From positions 1 to 64,000 of the forward strand of contig NZ_PZJN01000009.1 in the NCBI RefSeq assembly GCF_003206695.1: DNA of 64,000 bases. Direction: 5' to 3'. The DNA is from Salinicola halophyticus (GTDB lineage Bacteria > Pseudomonadota > Gammaproteobacteria > Pseudomonadales > Halomonadaceae). The translations under genes and the position numbers were made by a program. The notes below the pieces were generated by a model. That model was given only the letters and a program-made list of their open reading frames with translations, did no database searches and was not told the DNA's origin. The stretch's first letter is position 1; every line of letters starts with the position of its first letter. Positions 26,268-35,777 of the stretch are shown here, one piece after another.

Positions 26268-27380
26268 TCACCGTTTATGGCCGGTATTCAGACGGCGCTC
26301 GATGTACTGGCTGTAGCGGGACATGCTGAAACAGAAGACCCAGAACACGGCGGCCGCGAACACGTAGCCCTCGGTGGAGAAGCCCAGCCAGTTCGAGTCG
26401 GTCAGCCCGGCGCGAATGATCGCCAGCAGGTCGAACAGGCCGATGATCAGCACCAGCGAGGTATCCTTGAACAGCGAGATGAAGGTATTGACGATGCCCG
26501 GAATGACCATTTTCAGTGCCTGCGGCAGGATGATCAGGCCGGTTCGATGCCAGTAGCTCAACCCCAGCGCCTGCCCGGCCTCGTTCTGACCCTTGCCGAT
26601 CGCCTGTAGGCCGCTGCGGATGACCTCCGCCATGTAGGCGCTCCAGAAGAACATGATGCCGATCAGCGCGCGCAGCAGCTTGTCGAAGTCCAGATTGCCC
26701 GGCACGAACAGCGGCAGCATCACCGAGGCCATGAACAACACCGTGATCAACGGCACGCCGCGCCAGAACTCGATGAAGATCACGCAGATCCCCTTGACGA
26801 AGGGCATCTTCGAGCGCCGTCCCAGTGCCAGGATGATCCCCAGCGGCAGCGACCCCACGATACCCACTACCGCGATCGTCAGGGTCAGCATCAATCCGCC
26901 CCAGGCCCGGGTCGGCACGTATTCGAGGCCGAACGAACCGCCCACCAGCAGGAAGTAGGCAATGATCGGAAAAACGATCAGGGTGAACAGCGCGACCCAC
27001 TTCTTGCGCGGGGTGCCGGGGATCGCCAGCCAGGCGACCAGAATCGCCAGCAGCGCGAAGACGATATCGACCCGCCAGCGCGCCGCTTCGGGATAGAAGC
27101 CGTAGATGATGGATTCGAAACGGGCGGAAATGAAGACCCAGCAGGCGCCGTCACCGGTACAGGCGTCGCGCGTGGTGCCGATCCAGTCGGCATCGATCAC
27201 CGCCCATTCGAGAAAGGGCCAGACCAGGCGGGCGATCAGATAAATCACCACGACCGACACGATGCTGTTGATCGGCCCATTGAACAGATTGGCCCGAAAC
27301 CAGCCGATCACGCCACGGCTCTGGTTCGGCGCTTCACGCGCTTCGATCATTTCCGTGCGGAAGGTAGAGTCAGTCGTCAT
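26268..27380 (-). CDS. aapM: Amino-acid ABC transporter permease AapM
   Basis: 370-residue inner-membrane permease. A long N-terminal region with several hydrophobic segments precedes the HisMQ-type BPD domain (about 170-360) with the EAA loop [50 protein letters not shown] and [23 protein letters not shown] are typical of AapM. The stop codon of aapQ is one base upstream of its ATG, so translation is coupled. Confidence 0.94.
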   Translation of the reverse strand: MTTDSTFRTEMIEAREAPNQSRGVIGWFRANLFNGPINSIVSVVVIYLIARLVWPFLEWAVIDADWIGTTRDACTGDGACWVFISARFESIIYGFYPEAARWRVDIVFALLAILVAWLAIPGTPRKKWVALFTLIVFPIIAYFLLVGGSFGLEYVPTRAWGGLMLTLTIAVVGIVGSLPLGIILALGRRSKMPFVKGICVIFIEFWRGVPLITVLFMASVMLPLFVPGNLDFDKLLRALIGIMFFWSAYMAEVIRSGLQAIGKGQNEAGQALGLSYWHRTGLIILPQALKMVIPGIVNTFISLFKDTSLVLIIGLFDLLAIIRAGLTDSNWLGFSTEGYVFAAAVFWVFCFSMSRYSQYIERRLNTGHKR

Positions 27381-27381
27381 G

Positions 27382-28572
27382 TCAACGCTCCTTCAGCAGC
27401 GTGCGCGCGTTATAGAGGTTCATCAGGAACGACACCGTCAGACTGATGACCAGATAGACCGCCATGGTCATGGCGATGATCTCGATCGCCTGCCCCGTCT
27501 GATTGAGCGTGGTGCCGGCAAATACGGCGACCAGATCCGGGTAGCCAATGGCGGTGGCGAGCGATGAGTTCTTGATCAGGTTGAGATACTGGCTGGTCAT
27601 CTGCGGAATGATCACGCGCATCGCCTGCGGAATGACGATCTTGCGCAGGGTGATGGCCTCCGGCAGGCTCAGCGAGCGCGCCGCTTCCGTCTGCCCATGC
27701 GAGACCGACAGAATGCCCGAACGTACGATCTCGGCGATGAAAGCCGCCGTGTAGATCGACAGTGCCAGCCACAGCGCCAACAGCTCCGGCAGGATATTGA
27801 TGCCGCCACGGAAGTTGAAACCGGTCAGTTTCGGCACGACCCATTCGAGCGGCGAGCCCGTGGCGAGGAACACTATCAGCGGCACGCCGATGATGAGAGC
27901 CGCGCCGATCCAGTAGACCGGCAGCGCCTGACCGGTGCTGGCCTGACGCCGTTTGGCGAACAGTCCGAACAGGATCGCACCGACGACCGCGAGGGCGAGC
28001 GCCCATGGCGTGGCGGCGAAACCGTTCAGCGGCTGCGGATCGGGCATCACCATGCCGCGGACGTTGAAGAAGAAGACATCGAACAGCGACAGACTCTGTC
28101 GCGGCGATGGCAGCGCCCGCAGCACGGCGTAGTACCAGAACAGGATCTGGACCAGCAGCGGGATGTTGCGGAAAGTCTCGACGTAGATCGTCGCCAGGCG
28201 AGCCAACAACCAGTTGGGCGACAGCCGAGCGATGCCGACCACGAAACCGATGATGGTGGCGGCCACGATGCCCAGCGCCGACACCAGCAGCGTATTGAGC
28301 AGCCCGATGACGAACGTCTTGCCGTAGGTGCTGTCGCTGGTGTACTCGACCAGCGTCTGCGGGATCGCGAAACCGGCCCGCCCTTCCAGAAAGCCGAAAC
28401 CGGTATGGATACCGCGGGCTTCGAGGTTGAGCAGCGTGTTGTGAACCAGATAACCGATGAAAACCGCCAGAACCAGAAACAGCACGGCCTGGACGATCAG
28501 GGCGCGGATGGCAGGATTTCGCCACAAGGGGCCCCGCCCCCGTCGCGGTAGGGTAGTGGATGGACGCAGCAT
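27382..28572 (-). CDS. aapQ: Amino-acid ABC transporter permease AapQ
   Basis: 396-residue inner-membrane permease. Family features: an extra periplasmic segment between helices 1 and 2, YVETFRNIPLLVQILFWYYAVLRALPSPRQSLSLFDVFFFNVRG near 120-165, and the EAA loop HGQTEAARSLSLPEAITLRKIVIPQAMRVIIPQMTSQYLNLIKNSSLATAIGYPDL. Pairs with AapM to form the membrane channel. Separated from aapJ by 85 bp that contain a stem-loop, which could set the binding-protein-to-permease ratio. Confidence 0.95.
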   Translation of the reverse strand: MLRPSTTLPRRGRGPLWRNPAIRALIVQAVLFLVLAVFIGYLVHNTLLNLEARGIHTGFGFLEGRAGFAIPQTLVEYTSDSTYGKTFVIGLLNTLLVSALGIVAATIIGFVVGIARLSPNWLLARLATIYVETFRNIPLLVQILFWYYAVLRALPSPRQSLSLFDVFFFNVRGMVMPDPQPLNGFAATPWALALAVVGAILFGLFAKRRQASTGQALPVYWIGAALIIGVPLIVFLATGSPLEWVVPKLTGFNFRGGINILPELLALWLALSIYTAAFIAEIVRSGILSVSHGQTEAARSLSLPEAITLRKIVIPQAMRVIIPQMTSQYLNLIKNSSLATAIGYPDLVAVFAGTTLNQTGQAIEIIAMTMAVYLVISLTVSFLMNLYNARTLLKER

Positions 28573-28600
28573 GAGTTGTCTCTACTCGAGCGTTGAGAGG

Positions 28601-28637
28601 CACCGCGCCCCGGCGCTCAGACCGAAGGGACGCGGTG
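28601..28637 (-). terminator. Stem-loop between aapJ and aapQ
   Basis: CACCGCG (28601-28607) pairs with CGCGGTG (28631-28637). No T tract. In many ABC operons such a hairpin after the binding-protein gene stabilises its mRNA or attenuates downstream expression; that role is inferred. Confidence 0.4.
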
Positions 28638-28657
28638 TCGAGACGACGGTTTAACGC

Positions 28658-29686
28658 TTAGCGAACCGGCGGGGCGTACTGGATGCCGCCATCGGTCCAC
28701 AGCGCGTTGATACCGCGCTCGAGTTCCATCGGCGAGTCCATGCCGACGGTACGCTCGAAGACTTCACCATAGTTGCCGACCATCTTGACGATGTTGTAGG
28801 CCCAGTCGTTGCTGATGCCCATCTGGTCGCCAAACGCGCCATCCTTGCCCAGCAGACGCGCGACGTCGGGGTTCGGCGGGTTGTCGCGCATCTCGTCGAC
28901 ATTGTCGCTGGTTACGCCCAGCTCTTCGGCGTCGAGCATGGCGAACAGCGTCCACTTGACGATGTTGAACCACTGATCGTCGCCCTGACGCACGACCGGG
29001 CCCAGCGGCTCCTTGGAGATACGCTCCGGGAGGATCTCGACGCCTTTGGGGTCGGCCAGCTGCAGGCGCAACGCCGCCAGCTGCGAGGAGTCGGAAGTCA
29101 GCACGTCACACCGGCCGCTGTCGAACCCTTGGGCCGACTGATCGGACGTATCGAACGCGACCTGCTGGAACTGCATGTCGTGAGACTTGAAGTAGTCGGC
29201 CAGGTTGAGCTCGGTGGTGGTACCGGACTGCACGCAGACCGAGGCACCGCCCAGTTCAGTGGCACTCTTGACGCCCAGATCCTTGCGGACCAGGAAGCCC
29301 TGACCGTCATAGAAGTTGACGCCGGCGAAGTTCAGACCCAGCGAGTTGTCGCGAGTGGCGGTCCAGGTGGTGTTGCGCGACAGCACGTCGACTTCGCCGG
29401 ACTGCAGCGCGGTGAAACGCTCCTTGGCGGTCAACGGGGAGAACACGACCTTTTCCGGATCGCCCAGCACGGCGGCGGCAACGGCACGGCAGACTTCGAC
29501 GTCGATCCCGGTCCACTTGCCGTTCTCGTCGGGTGACGAGAAGCCGGTCAGCCCGGTGCTGACGCCGCAGGTGAACTCGCCGCTGCTTTTGACATCATCC
29601 AGCGTGGCTGCCTGAACGGAAGTGACGGCGGCCGCGGCTAGCATGGCGGCTGGCAGTACAATCAGGCTTTTATTCTTGTGGCGCAT
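28658..29686 (-). CDS. aapJ: General amino-acid binding protein AapJ
   Basis: 342-residue periplasmic solute-binding protein (SBP family 3). Signal peptide MRHKNKSLIVLPAAMLAAAAVTSVQA with cleavage before ATLDDV. Mature domain shows SGEFTCGVSTGLTGFSSPDENGKWTGIDVEVCRAVAAAVLGD, DVLSRNTTWTATRDNSLGLNFAGVNFYDGQGFLV and the acidic RCDVLTSDSSQLAAL motif, all typical of the 330-340-residue AapJ/BztA group. First gene of the aapJQMP-ridA unit. A near-consensus sigma-54 promoter lies about 65-80 bp upstream and an NtrC palindrome about 225 bp upstream, so expression should rise under nitrogen limitation. Confidence 0.96.
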   Translation of the reverse strand: MRHKNKSLIVLPAAMLAAAAVTSVQAATLDDVKSSGEFTCGVSTGLTGFSSPDENGKWTGIDVEVCRAVAAAVLGDPEKVVFSPLTAKERFTALQSGEVDVLSRNTTWTATRDNSLGLNFAGVNFYDGQGFLVRKDLGVKSATELGGASVCVQSGTTTELNLADYFKSHDMQFQQVAFDTSDQSAQGFDSGRCDVLTSDSSQLAALRLQLADPKGVEILPERISKEPLGPVVRQGDDQWFNIVKWTLFAMLDAEELGVTSDNVDEMRDNPPNPDVARLLGKDGAFGDQMGISNDWAYNIVKMVGNYGEVFERTVGMDSPMELERGINALWTDGGIQYAPPVR

Positions 29687-29748
29687 ATGGAATCAACTCC
29701 CTCGCGTTATCATTTTGAGTGCATGTCGAGACATGCCCAGATGAAATT

Positions 29749-29764
29749 AGCAAAGTTCGTTCCA
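29749..29764 (-). promoter_or_regulatory. Sigma-54 promoter of aapJQMP
   Basis: Read on the minus strand: TGGAACGAACTTTGCT, matching TGGCACG-N4-TTGCW with one mismatch, and GG and GC spaced by 10 bp. Places the transcription start near 29738, about 50 nt before the aapJ ATG. Confidence 0.85.
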
Positions 29765-29902
29765 CTTTCGCGCTCCAGGCAGTAAAACCCTGTTTCAACG
29801 CTACTCTAGCGCTGCGGATGGTTGACCCCGCGGCTTCTGACCGTCTCCCGGCTCATCGAATAAAGAACAATTTGTTGCAAAACAGTGCTTAAAAGAAACA
29901 AA

Positions 29903-29919
29903 AGCACCAAAATGGTGCA
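29903..29919. promoter_or_regulatory. NtrC binding site upstream of aapJ
   Basis: AGCACCAAAATGGTGCA differs from the NtrC palindrome TGCACC-AAAAT-GGTGCA only in the first base. Centre is about 170 bp upstream of the predicted start, normal for an enhancer. The 317-bp gap from 29687 to 30003 contains this site, the sigma-54 promoter and AT-rich DNA, and I see no gene in it. Confidence 0.85.
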
Positions 29920-30002
29920 CTCGGTTGACGCCCGGCGACACAAAGCCGCCGGACAGCAAGAGAACGGTCTCTTCGACTATTGTTGGAGCGTTAGCGTCGA
30001 TT

Positions 30003-30030
30003 GGATCGCTAAAGCCGGATCGCTAACGCC
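30003..30030. repeat. 14-bp tandem duplication over the vanZ-like stop codon
   Basis: GGATCGCTAAAGCC (30003-30016) and GGATCGCTAACGCC (30017-30030). The second copy contains the stop codon complement at 30023-30025. Period is twice seven. Confidence 0.7.
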
Positions 30031-30370
30031 GCCGATTCATGATTCCGGCCAGTGACAGCCCCAGCAGACCCACGCTCGCGCCGATCGCATTGGCGAGAAT
30101 ATCGCCCCAGTCGCCGCCGTGGCGGCCCGGCGCCCAGAGCTGCAGGGTTTCGATAGCGATACTGAAAGCGATCGCCACGACCCAGGCGACTCGCCAGCGG
30201 CTTCCGCTGAGCCGCAGACCCACGGCCAGGACGGCGTAAGCGATGAAGTGGTTGAACTTGTCCCACGGCAGGTGCTGCGGCAGGTCGGTGGCCGGGCTCA
30301 AGCTGCCCCAGGCGATGCCCGCCATCCAGATCAGCGTCGCCAGGGCGCATCCTTTCTGCCACCGGCTCAT
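30023..30370 (-). CDS. VanZ-like membrane protein
   Basis: Small inner-membrane protein of about 115 residues with three to four hydrophobic segments. The motif LPWDKFNHFIAYAVLAVGLRL and IETLQLWAPGRHGGDWGDILANAIGASVG are the VanZ-family signature (D-x-x-x-H and the ET-x-Q...D-x-x-D-x-x-x-N pattern). Function unknown; relation to teicoplanin resistance VanZ is structural only. The start is ambiguous: a GTG at 30379 and an ATG at 30370 lie in a 17-bp tandem duplication that copies the start codon. Same strand as the DCC gene and hemE upstream. Confidence 0.82.
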   Translation of the reverse strand: MSRWQKGCALATLIWMAGIAWGSLSPATDLPQHLPWDKFNHFIAYAVLAVGLRLSGSRWRVAWVVAIAFSIAIETLQLWAPGRHGGDWGDILANAIGASVGLLGLSLAGIMNRRR

Positions 30371-30388
30371 GTCTGCCACCGGCTCATG
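30355..30388. repeat. 17-bp tandem duplication of a start region
   Basis: TCTGCCACCGGCTCATG occurs at 30355-30371 and again, exactly, at 30372-30388. Each copy contains a minus-strand ATG followed by the same codons, but the copies are out of frame with one another because 17 is not a multiple of 3. Only the downstream copy leads into the VanZ-like frame. Confidence 0.85.
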
Positions 30389-30445
30389 CGCATCTTCGTC
30401 GGCTCCTGGTCGCTGTCTCGGTTGCCATTCCCATTTCCGCCTGGG

Positions 30446-30937
30446 TCAGCCCTGGTCGCCGATTTCGGGCGGCAGCCCGCAGCGTCGGCAAAAGTCGGGC
30501 GTCAGCGATTCGAGCCAGCGCTCGTGACCCTCGAGACGCTCGGCGCCAGCGAATGCCAACCGGTGGCGATGATCGCCAATGAACCGATAAGTCCTTTCGC
30601 GCAGCGGCCGCGGCACCTGGCGTAGCGCGCTGATATGCCGCCAGGGCCCCGCCATCCGGGTGGCGAGGCGCCAGGCGGCATCGCTGTTGCGGCTGAGCCC
30701 GCCCTCGGCGACGTACCAGATGCTGTCGGAGCTCGGGAAGTCGATCTGAAAATGCTCGCCGAGTCGGCGGGAGACCGCACTTTTCAGCCCGACGATGCGC
30801 AGCTGGCTGTCACGGCGCTCGTGCGCCAGCAGCCAGCGCACCGAACGTCGGCAGAACGGGCAGTCGGCGTCGAACAGTAGCAGGCCGTCGCCGAATCCTT
30901 CGCCGACCGGTTCTCTGGCGCCGGGTTCGTTGCCCAT
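30446..30937 (-). CDS. DCC-family thiol-disulfide oxidoreductase-like protein (DUF393)
   Basis: 163-residue protein with the defining DxDCPFCRRSV motif (GLLLFDADCPFCRRSVRWLLAHE) near residue 20; the CxxC suggests redox activity with a thioredoxin-like fold. A basic C-terminal half (RLATRMAGPWRHISALRQVPRPLRERTYRFIGDHRH) and a final CRRCGLPP pair of cysteines complete the family pattern. Start chosen at MGNEPGAREP, four bases after the hemE stop, implying coupled expression. A longer frame begins inside hemE. Confidence 0.88.
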   Translation of the reverse strand: MGNEPGAREPVGEGFGDGLLLFDADCPFCRRSVRWLLAHERRDSQLRIVGLKSAVSRRLGEHFQIDFPSSDSIWYVAEGGLSRNSDAAWRLATRMAGPWRHISALRQVPRPLRERTYRFIGDHRHRLAFAGAERLEGHERWLESLTPDFCRRCGLPPEIGDQG

Positions 30938-30941
30938 AGAC

Positions 30942-32030
30942 TCACCGGTGATAGGCGGGACTGAGCTCATGCAACGCATCCATGAATGCTGTCACGTGAT
31001 CGGGATCGGTGAACTGGCTGATGCCGTGGCCTAGGTTGAACACGTGGCCTTCGCCCGGCCCGAAGCTCTCGAGGATCCGCGCCACTTCCTCGCGAATCCG
31101 CGACGGCGGCGCGAACAGCACGTTGGGATCGAGATTGCCCTGTAGCGCGACACGGTCACCGACGCGACGTCGGGCGTCGCTCAGCTCGGTGGTCCAGTCC
31201 AGCCCTACCGCGTCACAGCCACTGTCGGCGATCGACTCGAGCCACTGCCCGCCGTTCTTGGTGAACAGGATCACCGGCACGCGACGGCCGCCATGTTCGC
31301 GGATCAGACCGCTGACGATGCGCTGCATGTAGGCCAGCGAGAACTCACGATAGGCCGGCGTCGACAGCGCACCACCCCAGGTATCGAAGATCTGCACCAC
31401 CTGAGCGCCGGCGCGAATCTGGGCGTTGAGATAGTCCGTGACCGCGGTCGCCAGAATGCCCAGCAGCGCATGAAGCGTTTCCGGATCGCCGTAGAGCATC
31501 GCCTTGAGATGGCGAAAATCCTTGCTCGAGCCGCCTTCGACCATATAGGTCGCCAGCGTCCACGGGCTGCCGGAGAAACCGATCAGCGGCACGCGCCCAT
31601 TGAGTTCGCGGCGGATCGTGCTGACGGCATTCATCACGTAACCGAGATCGCGCTCGGCGTCGGGAGCGGACAGTGCGGCCACATCGGCGGCGGTGCGCAC
31701 CGTCTTGCGAAACTTGGGCCCTTCGCCGGTCTCGAAGTAGAGCCCGAGCCCCATGGCATCCGGAATGGTCAGGATGTCCGAGAACAGGATCGCCGCGTCC
31801 AGCGGGTAGCGCTCGAGCGGTTGCATCGTCACTTCACAGGCCAGTTCGGCGTTGCGACACAGATCCATGAAGCTGCCGGCATGGGCTCGGGTCTGACGGT
31901 ACTCCGGCAGATAGCGGCCGGCCTGGCGCATCATCCAGACCGGCGTGCGGTCGACCGGTTGGCGAGCCAGCGCCCGCAGCAGGCGGTCGTTTTGCAGCGC
32001 CTGGGGCTGGCGATCGTGATCAGAGGTCAT
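30942..32030 (-). CDS. hemE: Uroporphyrinogen decarboxylase
   Basis: Haem-pathway enzyme converting uroporphyrinogen III to coproporphyrinogen III; 362 residues, about the usual 350-355. The N-terminal signature [18 protein letters not shown] and the second signature [17 protein letters not shown] are both intact, along with [15 protein letters not shown] and the late [28 protein letters not shown]. First gene of a probable hemE-DCC-vanZ-like unit and divergent from ribA, with about 145 bp between starts. Confidence 0.97.
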   Translation of the reverse strand: MTSDHDRQPQALQNDRLLRALARQPVDRTPVWMMRQAGRYLPEYRQTRAHAGSFMDLCRNAELACEVTMQPLERYPLDAAILFSDILTIPDAMGLGLYFETGEGPKFRKTVRTAADVAALSAPDAERDLGYVMNAVSTIRRELNGRVPLIGFSGSPWTLATYMVEGGSSKDFRHLKAMLYGDPETLHALLGILATAVTDYLNAQIRAGAQVVQIFDTWGGALSTPAYREFSLAYMQRIVSGLIREHGGRRVPVILFTKNGGQWLESIADSGCDAVGLDWTTELSDARRRVGDRVALQGNLDPNVLFAPPSRIREEVARILESFGPGEGHVFNLGHGISQFTDPDHVTAFMDALHELSPAYHR

Positions 32031-32085
32031 AACGGCCTTCGGATGTCGAGATTTGTCCGCATTGTAACGGATCGACCGGCAGGCC

Positions 32086-32094
32086 TGTTATAAT
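32086..32094 (+). promoter_or_regulatory. Extended -10 promoter for ribA
   Basis: TGTTATAAT: consensus TATAAT at 32089-32094 preceded by TGN. No good -35 at 17 bp, as usual for extended -10 promoters. Start of ribA is about 80 bp downstream. I saw no FMN riboswitch in the leader. Confidence 0.6.
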
Positions 32095-32175
32095 GCCGGC
32101 CCTTTAATTGTCGGCGTTTTCGGTCAAGCATCTGACGTTCGAGCATCCGAATGCCCCTCATATCGCGAGGTCATC

Positions 32176-32811
<636 letters not shown>

Positions 32812-32952
32812 TTTTTCTCGTCTCTCGCACTGCCGGAGCGTTTGCAGACTTCTGTCGACGTCATATCATCGTCATCATGCATCGACAGAGTGAATGCCGA
32901 GCGCATCGCCCAGCCCGACAACTTCCGAACCCTGCCGCCCGGATCGCCGACG

Positions 32953-33007
32953 ACCGATGCATACCAACCGATGCATACCAACCGATGCATACCGATCGAT
33001 GCATACC
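32953..33007. repeat. 14-bp tandem repeat with ATGCAT core
   Basis: ACCGATGCATACCA at 32953-32966 and 32967-32980, then ACCGATGCATACC at 32981-32993 and GATCGATGCATACC at 32994-33007. ATGCAT is self-complementary, so the array presents four palindromes at 14-bp spacing. It ends 28 bp upstream of the haemolysin III-like ATG. Confidence 0.85.
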
Positions 33008-33035
33008 CACGTGAGCGCGGAGGGGGTTCGAAACC

Positions 33036-33749
33036 ATGTCACACACCCCATCGAATCAGTCAGCCGCGCCGGAAGCCGCTCGAGCCACCGTGAGCCAGCC
33101 GGAAGCCGAGTTCTCGCGGCTCGAAGAGTGGCTGCACAGTATCAGCCATGGCATCGGCGCGGCGCTGAGTCTGGTCGGCATGACCGTACTGATCGTACTG
33201 GCCAGCATCGCCGCCCATGTCGATCCGTGGAAGATCGTCAGCGTCTCGCTCTACGGCAGTTGCCTGCTGCTGCTCTATACCGCCTCGACGCTCTATCACG
33301 GTTTCCGCAGCCCACACCTGAAGCGCCTGTTCCAGACCTTCGATCACTGCGCGATCTATCTGCTGATCGCCGGCACCTACACGCCGTTTCTGCTGGTCAA
33401 CCTGCGCGGCCCGACCGGCTGGGCACTGTTCGCTGTCATTTGGAGCCTGGCGCTCGGCGGCATCGCCCTGCGGCTGGCGTGGCCGCATCGATTCAGCGTA
33501 CTGCGGGTGTTCATCTATCTGATCATGGGCTGGCTGATCGTGATCGCCTCCGGCGACCTGGCTGATCGTCTCTCCGATCGCGGCATCGCGCTGCTGGTCG
33601 CCGGCGGCATCACCTACACCGTCGGCGTGATCTTCTACGCCATCCGCGCGATTCCCTTCCATCACGCGATCTGGCATCTGTTCGTGATCGGCGGCAGCGT
33701 CTGTCATTTCCTGGCCATCTACACGGCCGTTCTGCCATTCAAGGCGTGA
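33036..33749 (+). CDS. Haemolysin III/PAQR family membrane protein (YqfA-like)
   Basis: 237-residue membrane protein with seven helices after a charged 25-residue N terminus. Conserved family motifs: EEWLHSISHGIGAALSLVGM, STLYHGFRSPHLKRLFQTFDHCAIYLLIAGTYTPFLL (metal-binding Ser, His, Asp set) and the C-terminal AIPFHHAIWHLFVIGGSVCHFLAIY with paired His. These residues form the zinc site of PAQR proteins. Not a proven haemolysin. Its upstream region carries the 14-bp ATGCAT repeats. Confidence 0.9.
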   Translation: MSHTPSNQSAAPEAARATVSQPEAEFSRLEEWLHSISHGIGAALSLVGMTVLIVLASIAAHVDPWKIVSVSLYGSCLLLLYTASTLYHGFRSPHLKRLFQTFDHCAIYLLIAGTYTPFLLVNLRGPTGWALFAVIWSLALGGIALRLAWPHRFSVLRVFIYLIMGWLIVIASGDLADRLSDRGIALLVAGGITYTVGVIFYAIRAIPFHHAIWHLFVIGGSVCHFLAIYTAVLPFKA

Positions 33750-33915
33750 CGACGATCTCGAGGCCGTAAGTTCGATCCGCGGATTGCCAAAGTTCCCACG
33801 AACACTATGATCGATAACGACACTGGGCTCGGTAACGAGTCTCAGGATCGTTACGACTGGCCGCGTCGTTCGATGAGCGGGCGCCAGTCCGTCGCTATTA
33901 CCCTCAAGGATTGCC

Positions 33916-35775
33916 ATGTTTCGCTGGTTCGAAAACCGTCTCGATCCCTTCCCGCCGCAGGAACCGCAGCGCCCGCCGGACACGTTGATTGCCTTCTGCC
34001 TGCACTACACCCGCGGCGCCTGGCCATACCTGATGGCGGCGACGGTGCTGATGGCGCTGATCGCCGGTATCGAAGTGTGGATGTTCGGCTTCCTCGGCAA
34101 CATCGTCGATTGGCTGGCGGGCCAGGATCGCGAGACCTTTCTCGCCGACCAGGGCTGGAAACTGACCGGCATGGCCTTGATCGTGCTGGTCCTGCTGCCC
34201 AGCCTGGTCTGGCTGCACTCGCTGTTCAGCCAGCAAACGCTGATGGGCAACTTCCCCATGCGAATTCGCTGGATGGCCCATCGCTACCTGCTGCGGCAAT
34301 CGATGCACTTCTATCAGGACGAGTTCGCCGGACGCATCGCCACCAAGGTGATGCAGACCTCGCTGGCGGTCCGCGAGTGCGTGATCAAGCTGTTCGACGT
34401 GCTCAACTACGTCAGCGTCTATTTCATCGGCACGCTGATTCTGGTGGGCAGTGCCGATTGGCGTCTGGCCGTTCCCCTGGTGGTGTGGCTTGCCGGCTAC
34501 ATCCTGCTGCTGCGCATCTTCGTGCCGATCATGGGGCGTGTCTCTCAGGCCCAGGCCGATGCCCGCTCGCGCATGACCGGCAGCATCGTCGACAGCTACA
34601 GCAACATTCAGACCGTCAAGCTGTTCTCCCATGCCCAGCGGGAAGCCGCCTTCGCCAAGGAGAGCATGAGCGGTTTCCTGGTGACCGTGCACCGCCAGAT
34701 GCGGCTCGTGACGGGGCTGTACGGCCTGCTCTATCTGCTCAACGCGCTGCTGGTGTTCAGCGTCGGCTGGCTCTCGCTCAACCTCTGGTTGAGCGAGGCT
34801 GTCAGCGTCGGTGCGGTCGCCGTGGCGCTGGGGCTGGTGATGCGGCTGTGGGGCATGTCGCAGTGGATAATGTGGGAGGTCTCGGCGCTGTTCGAGAACA
34901 TCGGCACGGTGCAGGACGGCATGGCGACGCTGTCACTGCCGCGCCGGATCGAGGACGAACCCGACGCCGAACCACTCGCCATCGGCCGCGGCGAAATCGC
35001 CTTCGACCGCATCCGCTTTCACTACGGCAAGGGCGGCGGCGTCATCGACGATCTCTCGCTGACGATCCGTCCCGGCGAGAAGATCGGCCTGATCGGGCCG
35101 TCGGGCGCAGGCAAGTCGACCCTGGTCAATCTGCTGCTGCGATTCTACGACCTGGAAGGTGGGGCGATTCGGATCGACGGGCAGGATATCGCCGAGGTGA
35201 CGCAGGAGAGCCTGCGCGCGCAGATCGGCATGGTCACCCAGGACACCTCGCTGCTGCACCGCTCGGTGCGCGACAACCTTCGCTACGGTCGTCCCGACGC
35301 CACGGATGAGATGGCGTGGCAGGCGGCCGAGCAGGCTCACGTGGCGGATTTCATCGAATCGCTCCACGACGCCGAGGGCCAGGGAGGCTTCGATGCCCAC
35401 GTGGGGGAGCGCGGCGTCAAGCTCTCCGGCGGCCAGCGTCAGCGCCTGGCCATCGCCCGCGTGATGTTGAAGGATGCGCCGATCCTGATTCTCGACGAGG
35501 CGACGTCGGCGCTCGACTCCGACGTCGAGGCCGCGATCCAGGAGAATCTGGACCGGTTGATGGAGGGCAAGACGGTGATCGCCATCGCCCATCGCCTCTC
35601 CACCATCGCCGCCATGGATCGACTGGTGGTCATGGAGCGCGGCCGCATCGTCGAAGCGGGCAGCCACGCCGAACTGATTCGCCAAAACGGCCTCTATGCA
35701 AGGCTATGGCGTCGCCAGTCCGGCGGTTTTCTGGACGCGGAAGATGCACTCCCTTCAGCCCACGAGACGAGCTGA
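33916..35775 (+). CDS. ABC exporter half-transporter, MsbA-like
   Basis: 619-residue fused permease-ATPase, exporter type. Six-helix membrane domain covers about 20-325. The nucleotide-binding domain shows Walker A GPSGAGKSTLVNLLLRFYD near 396, Q-loop GMVTQDTSLLH, signature LSGGQRQRLAIARVML, Walker [15 protein letters not shown] and the H-loop AHRLSTI. It would work as a homodimer. Substrate is unknown; the long N-terminal segment before helix 1 (MFRWFENRLDPFPPQEPQRPP) is a feature of a branch common in Pseudomonas and Halomonas rather than of lipid-A flippase MsbA itself. Separated by 2 bp from a convergent gene. Confidence 0.9.
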   Translation: MFRWFENRLDPFPPQEPQRPPDTLIAFCLHYTRGAWPYLMAATVLMALIAGIEVWMFGFLGNIVDWLAGQDRETFLADQGWKLTGMALIVLVLLPSLVWLHSLFSQQTLMGNFPMRIRWMAHRYLLRQSMHFYQDEFAGRIATKVMQTSLAVRECVIKLFDVLNYVSVYFIGTLILVGSADWRLAVPLVVWLAGYILLLRIFVPIMGRVSQAQADARSRMTGSIVDSYSNIQTVKLFSHAQREAAFAKESMSGFLVTVHRQMRLVTGLYGLLYLLNALLVFSVGWLSLNLWLSEAVSVGAVAVALGLVMRLWGMSQWIMWEVSALFENIGTVQDGMATLSLPRRIEDEPDAEPLAIGRGEIAFDRIRFHYGKGGGVIDDLSLTIRPGEKIGLIGPSGAGKSTLVNLLLRFYDLEGGAIRIDGQDIAEVTQESLRAQIGMVTQDTSLLHRSVRDNLRYGRPDATDEMAWQAAEQAHVADFIESLHDAEGQGGFDAHVGERGVKLSGGQRQRLAIARVMLKDAPILILDEATSALDSDVEAAIQENLDRLMEGKTVIAIAHRLSTIAAMDRLVVMERGRIVEAGSHAELIRQNGLYARLWRRQSGGFLDAEDALPSAHETS

Positions 35776-35777
35776 CG

